Source of the DNA: Sphaerochaeta sp.
Lineage (GTDB): Bacteria; Spirochaetota; Spirochaetia; Sphaerochaetales; Sphaerochaetaceae
Direction of reading: 5' to 3'
Length of the DNA stretch: 9,747 nucleotides
NCBI GenBank assembly: GCA_023228445.1
Contig: JALOBD010000084.1
Span: 1-9,747, forward strand
Each line of letters starts with the position of its first letter. Position 1 is the first letter of the stretch. Both the position numbers and the translations under genes were made by a program. A model generated the notes under the pieces. The model saw only the letters and a program-made list of their open reading frames with translations, was not told the origin of the DNA and ran no database searches. Shown here piece by piece: positions 6,561-9,747 of this stretch.

Positions 6561-6582
6561 CAGGCCGCCTTCCGGCGGCCTG
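6561..6582 (-). terminator. Hairpin terminator after the P-loop ATPase gene
   Basis: CAGGCCGCC and GGCGGCCTG pair as a perfect, very GC-rich 9-bp stem. The minus-strand loop is GGAA, a stable GNRA tetraloop. It begins about 20 bases after the stop of the ATPase gene. The sequence after it on the minus strand (TGTTGCGCTT) is only moderately T-rich, so termination may be partial or the stem may protect the 3' end. Confidence 0.65.
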
Positions 6583-6601
6583 CAAGACAATCATTCAATC
6601 G

Positions 6602-7309
6602 TTATTTGGAGATCAACATCGTCTTGGGGTCGAGGGAGACGCCCATCGGCTTCTCCATCATGGCCCCTTGGGCCTTGACGGCGGTCATGACGACCTTGTC
6701 GCGTTCCTCATTGTAGATCAAGCCGATGAGCACATCGATCAATTCGATGTACTTGAGCATGGTGCTGGGTACTCCGTACTTGTCGTAGGTCACGTCGGAG
6801 CGTACCGGCGAGACACTGAACCAGACCTCCAGGTTCATCTCCTGGGCGAACGCCTTGATCTTTCGTACATCATCCTCGGTGGCGATGGTCAGCTTGTATC
6901 CATCAAAGAGGATTGCATCCGCCTTGAAGGAGCCGTGCTTGATCAGTGTCTCCAGGCTGGAGAGCACCTTGTCGATGGTGACATTCTCCTGGCTGAAGTT
7001 CATGACCACGCGGTTGGAGAGAATATTATTGTAAACCGATGCCGCGTCATCGAGGCTACGCCCCTCGGACACCTCCCGGAACACTTCCTTATACCAATTG
7101 ATGACGTGCTCGACGTTCCCACTGAACGAGACGTGGATCACATGCTCTGAGTGAAGCAGTTTGTCGGTGGCCAAGTGCACCAGGCACGCTGTCTTGCCGA
7201 CACCATGACGAGAAACAAGCACCCCGAGGTTCCCACGACCGAGACCCCCGCCCAGCGACTCGTCAAAAACGCGAAGAGGACTCAAATCGTTCAATTCTTG
7301 TATTTCCAT
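6602..7309 (-). CDS. RecA/KaiC-like P-loop ATPase domain protein, function unknown
   Basis: A 235-residue soluble protein. LGGGLGRGNLGVLVSRHGVGKTACLVHLA (19-47) is a strand, P-loop and helix as in RecA/KaiC/DnaB-type ATPases. The Walker A at 33-40 reads SRHGVGKT, with serine where the consensus has Ala or Gly, but GK[T] is kept. DAILFDGYKL (131-140) is a plausible Walker B strand ending in Asp136. The segment up to the P-loop resembles KaiC/GvpD proteins ('LGGGLxxGxxxV'). No DNA-binding or partner domain is visible. GGGAGGTG precedes the ATG at 7309. It lies downstream of fusA on the same strand but is separated from it by a terminator and has its own promoter candidate. I know of no assigned role; a single-domain nucleotide-dependent regulatory protein is the best guess. 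Confidence 0.75.
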   Translation of the reverse strand: MEIQELNDLSPLRVFDESLGGGLGRGNLGVLVSRHGVGKTACLVHLATDKLLHSEHVIHVSFSGNVEHVINWYKEVFREVSEGRSLDDAASVYNNILSNRVVMNFSQENVTIDKVLSSLETLIKHGSFKADAILFDGYKLTIATEDDVRKIKAFAQEMNLEVWFSVSPVRSDVTYDKYGVPSTMLKYIELIDVLIGLIYNEERDKVVMTAVKAQGAMMEKPMGVSLDPKTMLISK

Positions 7310-7343
7310 GTACCCTCACCTCCCAGTAGTAGTCATTGGCCTC

Positions 7344-7372
7344 AGTATACTATGAAACAGGCTGGATGGGTA
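7344..7372 (-). promoter_or_regulatory. Candidate promoter for the P-loop ATPase gene
   Basis: On the minus strand a good -10 box, TATACT (7344-7349), lies about 35 bases upstream of the ATG. The matching -35 at 17-base spacing is poor (TACCCA at 7367-7372). The position downstream of the fusA terminator supports a separate transcription start here. Confidence 0.35.
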
Positions 7373-7393
7373 CTTTTTTACTCCGCTAAACCG

Positions 7394-7431
7394 AACAACC
7401 CCCCAAAGTCCATCGACCTTGGGGGGTTGTT
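7394..7431 (-). terminator. Terminator hairpin after fusA
   Basis: The two arms (7394-7406 and 7419-7431) pair perfectly over 13 bp, with a run of six C opposite six G and a loop of about 12 bases. It begins 20 bases after the fusA stop. On the minus strand the stem ends in TTGTT and is followed by CGGTTT, a modest T-rich tail. The strong stem and position make a fusA terminator the best reading, possibly a bidirectional one. Confidence 0.75.
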
Positions 7432-7450
7432 GTCATGATTGGAGCCCTGA

Positions 7451-9550
7451 TCAGCGTTTGCGCTTCTCCTGGTAGGCCTTCTTCAGCTCCTCGGAGACGC
7501 TGACCGGGACCCGTCCATATTTGCCGATTTCCATGGTGAATTCACCCTTTCCCTGGGTCAACGAGCGCAGCACCGTCGAGTAGCCGAACATCTCGGAGAG
7601 GGGGACCTCAGCCACCACGGTACTCGATGCCATATCCTCGGTGGAGCTGACGATCATGCCACGCCGCTGGTTGATGGAGGCGAAGACACTGCCCTGGAAC
7701 TCGTTGGGGGCGACGACCTCGACCCGCATGATCGGCTCAAGGATGACCGGCTTGGCCTTCTCGAACGCCTCGCGGAAGGCGCTCAGTGCAGCTGTCTGGA
7801 AGGCCATGTCCGAGGAGTCGACGGCGTGCCAGGCGCCATCGTTGATGACGGCCCTCACCCCGATGACCGGGAAGCCCACCTGGCTGCCCTTCTTGATGGC
7901 GGTCTGGAAGCCCTTGTCACAGGAGGGGATGAACTCGCTGGGAATCGTCCCGCCCTTGATCTCGTCGACGAACTCATAGTCCTGCGGCTCCTCACTGCTG
8001 CCGGTGTCCACCAACGGTTCGATGTAGCCGGCCACCCGGGCGTACTGGCCCGAGCCTCCCGTCTGCTTCTTATGGGTGTAGTTGAAGTCCGCGCGTGCCG
8101 TGATGGCCTCGCGGTAGGCGACCTCCGGCTGTCCGATCTCCACCTCGGCCTTGTACTCGCGCTTCATGCGCTCGACGTAGACCTCCAGGTGCAGCTCACC
8201 CATCCCCTGGATGATCGTCTGGTTGGACTCCGGATCGACGAAGGTCCGAAAGGTCGGATCCTCCTTGGTAAAGCGGTTGAGGGCCTTGGCCATGTTGTCG
8301 CTGGCCTTCTTGTCCACCGGCTTGACGGCAAGGGAGATGACTGGGTTTGGCACGAACATCGAGGAGAGGGAGTAGTTGAGCTTCGGGTCACAGAAGGTAT
8401 CGCCACTTGCGCAGTCGATGCCAAAGAGTGCGGCGATCTCGCCCGAACCGGCCTCGGTAAGGTCCTCCATCGCCGAAGCGTGCATCCGGATGAGCCTGCC
8501 GACGCGGAACTTGCGCCGGGAGCGGGTGTTGTACAGCTCATCACCCTTGCGAATCTTGCCTTGGTAGACCCTGATGTAGGTCAGCTGGCCATACTGGCCG
8601 TCCTCAAGCTTGAAGGCGAGGGCAACGGTCGGCAGGTCATCATCGGAGTGGAGGACCACCTCCTCCTCGTGGTTGTCGAGGTCGAGGGCCTTGTTCACGA
8701 CATCGGTGGGGTCAGGCAGATAGCTGACCACCGCGTCGAGCAACGGTTGGATTCCCTTGTTTCGGTACGCCGAACCCATGAAGACCGGACAGAGCTGCAG
8801 CGAGATGGTCGCCTCGCGGATCGCCTTGATGAGGATCTCCTCGCTCACGCGCTCCTCGATCATCGCCTCCATCAGCTCGTCGCTGCACAGCGAGACGCCG
8901 TCGAGCAGCTCCTCGCGGCGCTCCAGTGCCTCCTCAAGCAGGTGGGCGGGGATCTCCTCCTCGCGCACCTGGTCCATGCGGGGACCGGCGTCGAAGTACA
9001 ACGCCTTCATCTTCACCAGATCGACCACCCCCTCGAGGTGATCCTCAAGGCCGATGGGAATCTGCATCAACACAGCGTTGAGGCCGAGCTTCTCGACCAG
9101 CTGGTTCTTGACCCGGTAGGGGTTCGCCCCGGTTCGGTCGCACTTGTTGATGAATGCGATGCGGGGCACGTGGTAGCGTTTCATCTGCCGGTCGACGGTC
9201 AGGGACTGGCTCTGCACCCCACCGACGGAGCAGAGCACCAACACCGCCCCATCGAGCACTCTCAGCGAGCGTTCCACCTCAATGGTGAAGTCGACGTGAC
9301 CCGGCGTATCGATGACGTTGATCTCATGATCATTCCAGATGACGTTGGTGGCCGCACTGGCGATGGTGATGCCGCGTTCGCGTTCAAGCTCCATGCTGTC
9401 CATGGTCGCCCCGACGCCGTCCTTGCCACGAACCTCGTGGATTTCGTGAATCTTGTTGCAATAGTAGAGGATTCGCTCGGAGAGTGTCGTTTTACCCGAG
9501 TCAATGTGGGCACTGATCCCAATATTCCTCAATTTGTGCACATTTGCCAT
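7451..9550 (-). CDS. fusA: Elongation factor G, mitochondrial EF-G1-like (spdEFG1 type)
   Basis: A 699-residue ribosomal translocase GTPase of full family length. GTP-binding motifs are all present: G1 AHIDSGKT (14-21), G2 RGIT (59-62), G3 DTPGH (81-85) and G4 NKCD (135-138). IQGMGELHLEVY in domain III and HKKQTGGSGQYARV at the domain IV tip are also there. The sequence ends in a domain V of the FGYSTVLRSLTQGKGEFTME type. HKLRNIGISAHIDSGK, VRGKDGVGATMDSMELERERGIT and FGIDCASGDTF follow mitochondrial EF-G1 more closely than str-operon EF-G. That is the pattern of the spirochaete/planctomycete/delta-proteobacterial class known as spdEFG1, which carries out translocation while a second paralogue handles ribosome recycling. 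The gene is not next to rpsL, rpsG or tuf. The ATG at 9550 has AGAGG about nine bases upstream. Confidence 0.96.
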   Translation of the reverse strand: MANVHKLRNIGISAHIDSGKTTLSERILYYCNKIHEIHEVRGKDGVGATMDSMELERERGITIASAATNVIWNDHEINVIDTPGHVDFTIEVERSLRVLDGAVLVLCSVGGVQSQSLTVDRQMKRYHVPRIAFINKCDRTGANPYRVKNQLVEKLGLNAVLMQIPIGLEDHLEGVVDLVKMKALYFDAGPRMDQVREEEIPAHLLEEALERREELLDGVSLCSDELMEAMIEERVSEEILIKAIREATISLQLCPVFMGSAYRNKGIQPLLDAVVSYLPDPTDVVNKALDLDNHEEEVVLHSDDDLPTVALAFKLEDGQYGQLTYIRVYQGKIRKGDELYNTRSRRKFRVGRLIRMHASAMEDLTEAGSGEIAALFGIDCASGDTFCDPKLNYSLSSMFVPNPVISLAVKPVDKKASDNMAKALNRFTKEDPTFRTFVDPESNQTIIQGMGELHLEVYVERMKREYKAEVEIGQPEVAYREAITARADFNYTHKKQTGGSGQYARVAGYIEPLVDTGSSEEPQDYEFVDEIKGGTIPSEFIPSCDKGFQTAIKKGSQVGFPVIGVRAVINDGAWHAVDSSDMAFQTAALSAFREAFEKAKPVILEPIMRVEVVAPNEFQGSVFASINQRRGMIVSSTEDMASSTVVAEVPLSEMFGYSTVLRSLTQGKGEFTMEIGKYGRVPVSVSEELKKAYQEKRKR

Positions 9551-9703
9551 ATTGTATAACCTCTATCTCAATGGAGTATTGACGTATTCGACAGATTTTC
9601 CTCATTGCCAACCAATGACTGGAGAGCCTCTTTTTCTAGAGTACAGAACAGATTAGCAGTCGAAAAAAAGGGAGGTGACTCATACCGTCCAACCACCTGG
9701 GAG
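9551..9703 (-). promoter_or_regulatory. Long AT-rich fusA leader with possible attenuator
   Basis: This region is clearly less GC-rich than the genes. On the minus strand AGGTG (9694-9698) pairs with CACCT (9673-9677). The stem extends inward by G-U, U-G and U-A pairs to eight base pairs with a 10-base loop. It is followed by CCC and then seven T (9663-9669). That is an intrinsic-terminator-like arrangement inside the fusA leader, or the end of an upstream transcript from beyond the window. A smaller inverted repeat (CATTG/CAATG, 9603-9617) lies closer to the start codon. A regulatory role is inference. Confidence 0.4.
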
Positions 9704-9732
9704 ATAGTAGTACATTGTAAATCTTTGTTCAA
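9704..9732 (-). promoter_or_regulatory. Candidate fusA promoter
   Basis: On the minus strand TTGAAC (9727-9732) and TACTAT (9704-9709) are separated by 17 bases, each matching four of six consensus positions. Transcription would start near 9697, giving a leader of about 147 bases. The -10 overlaps the codons of a tiny reading frame (9680-9715), so the two readings compete. Confidence 0.35.
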
Positions 9733-9747
9733 TCCCTTTCTCTGCCC

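Noticed and set aside
7310..7379. GTACCC (7310-7315) and GGGTAC (7368-7373) followed by six T, resembling a + strand terminator
   Set aside because: The stem is only 6 bp with a loop of over 50 bases, and no + strand gene ends nearby. On the minus strand the upstream arm would lie outside the transcript.
7826..9559. A 577-codon open frame on the + strand, antisense to fusA
   Set aside because: It is the complement of a full-length EF-G gene with strong GC third-position bias, which commonly leaves long open antisense frames. The predicted protein is low-complexity, rich in Leu, Val, His and Asp, and resembles no family.
9671..9719. A near-perfect Shine-Dalgarno (GGAGGTGA) on the + strand at 9671-9678
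   Set aside because: No ATG, GTG or TTG lies at a usable distance and the frame after it soon meets a stop. The motif is explained by the T-run hairpin read on the opposite strand.
9568..9747. A minus-strand frame open from the right edge to a TGA at 9568-9570 (59 residues), which could be the end of a gene upstream of fusA
   Set aside because: Base composition is AT-rich with no codon bias like the neighbouring genes, the peptide is unrecognisable, and the T run and promoter-like boxes lie inside it. Sequence beyond 9747 would settle it.

Overview
The window looks like chromosomal DNA from a fairly GC-rich spirochaete, possibly Sphaerochaeta-like. The strongest sign is the elongation factor G at the right end. 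It is of the spirochaete/planctomycete type that resembles mitochondrial EF-G1, not the usual str-operon bacterial type. Genus-level placement is inference. I see no mobile element, tRNA, rRNA or CRISPR array. Genes are tightly packed, and no stretch over about 200 bases lacks a gene.

Left part (1-2726, + strand): the tail of an unidentified gene, then a 540-residue mannitol-dehydrogenase-family oxidoreductase (probably D-mannonate/fructuronate type), then a YitT-family membrane protein whose ATG overlaps the previous stop. These form one transcription unit. It meets the lrgAB pair tail to tail, with a 60-bp overlap of coding sequence and no visible terminator.

Middle (2667-4855): lrgA and lrgB (minus strand, overlapping by 8 bp) encode a CidAB/LrgAB-type holin-like membrane pair. 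A membrane-anchored DRGH-motif non-specific nuclease is transcribed divergently from them through a gap of about 90 bp with back-to-back promoter candidates. Envelope modulation and extracellular nucleic-acid degradation could be linked here, but that is inference.

Next (4989-6532, minus strand): a compact three-gene operon of a small exported protein, a six-helix membrane protein and a winged-helix regulator. Its upstream region carries a perfect TTGACA -35 and a striking inverted repeat with 9-bp arms. The simplest model is autoregulation by the winged-helix protein.

Right part (6561-9747, minus strand): a KaiC/RecA-like P-loop protein with an unusual Walker A, flanked by hairpin terminators, and then fusA (EF-G1-like). 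The roughly 200-bp AT-rich region upstream of fusA holds a promoter candidate, a hairpin followed by seven T, and two tiny overlapping reading frames. It could be a regulatory leader.
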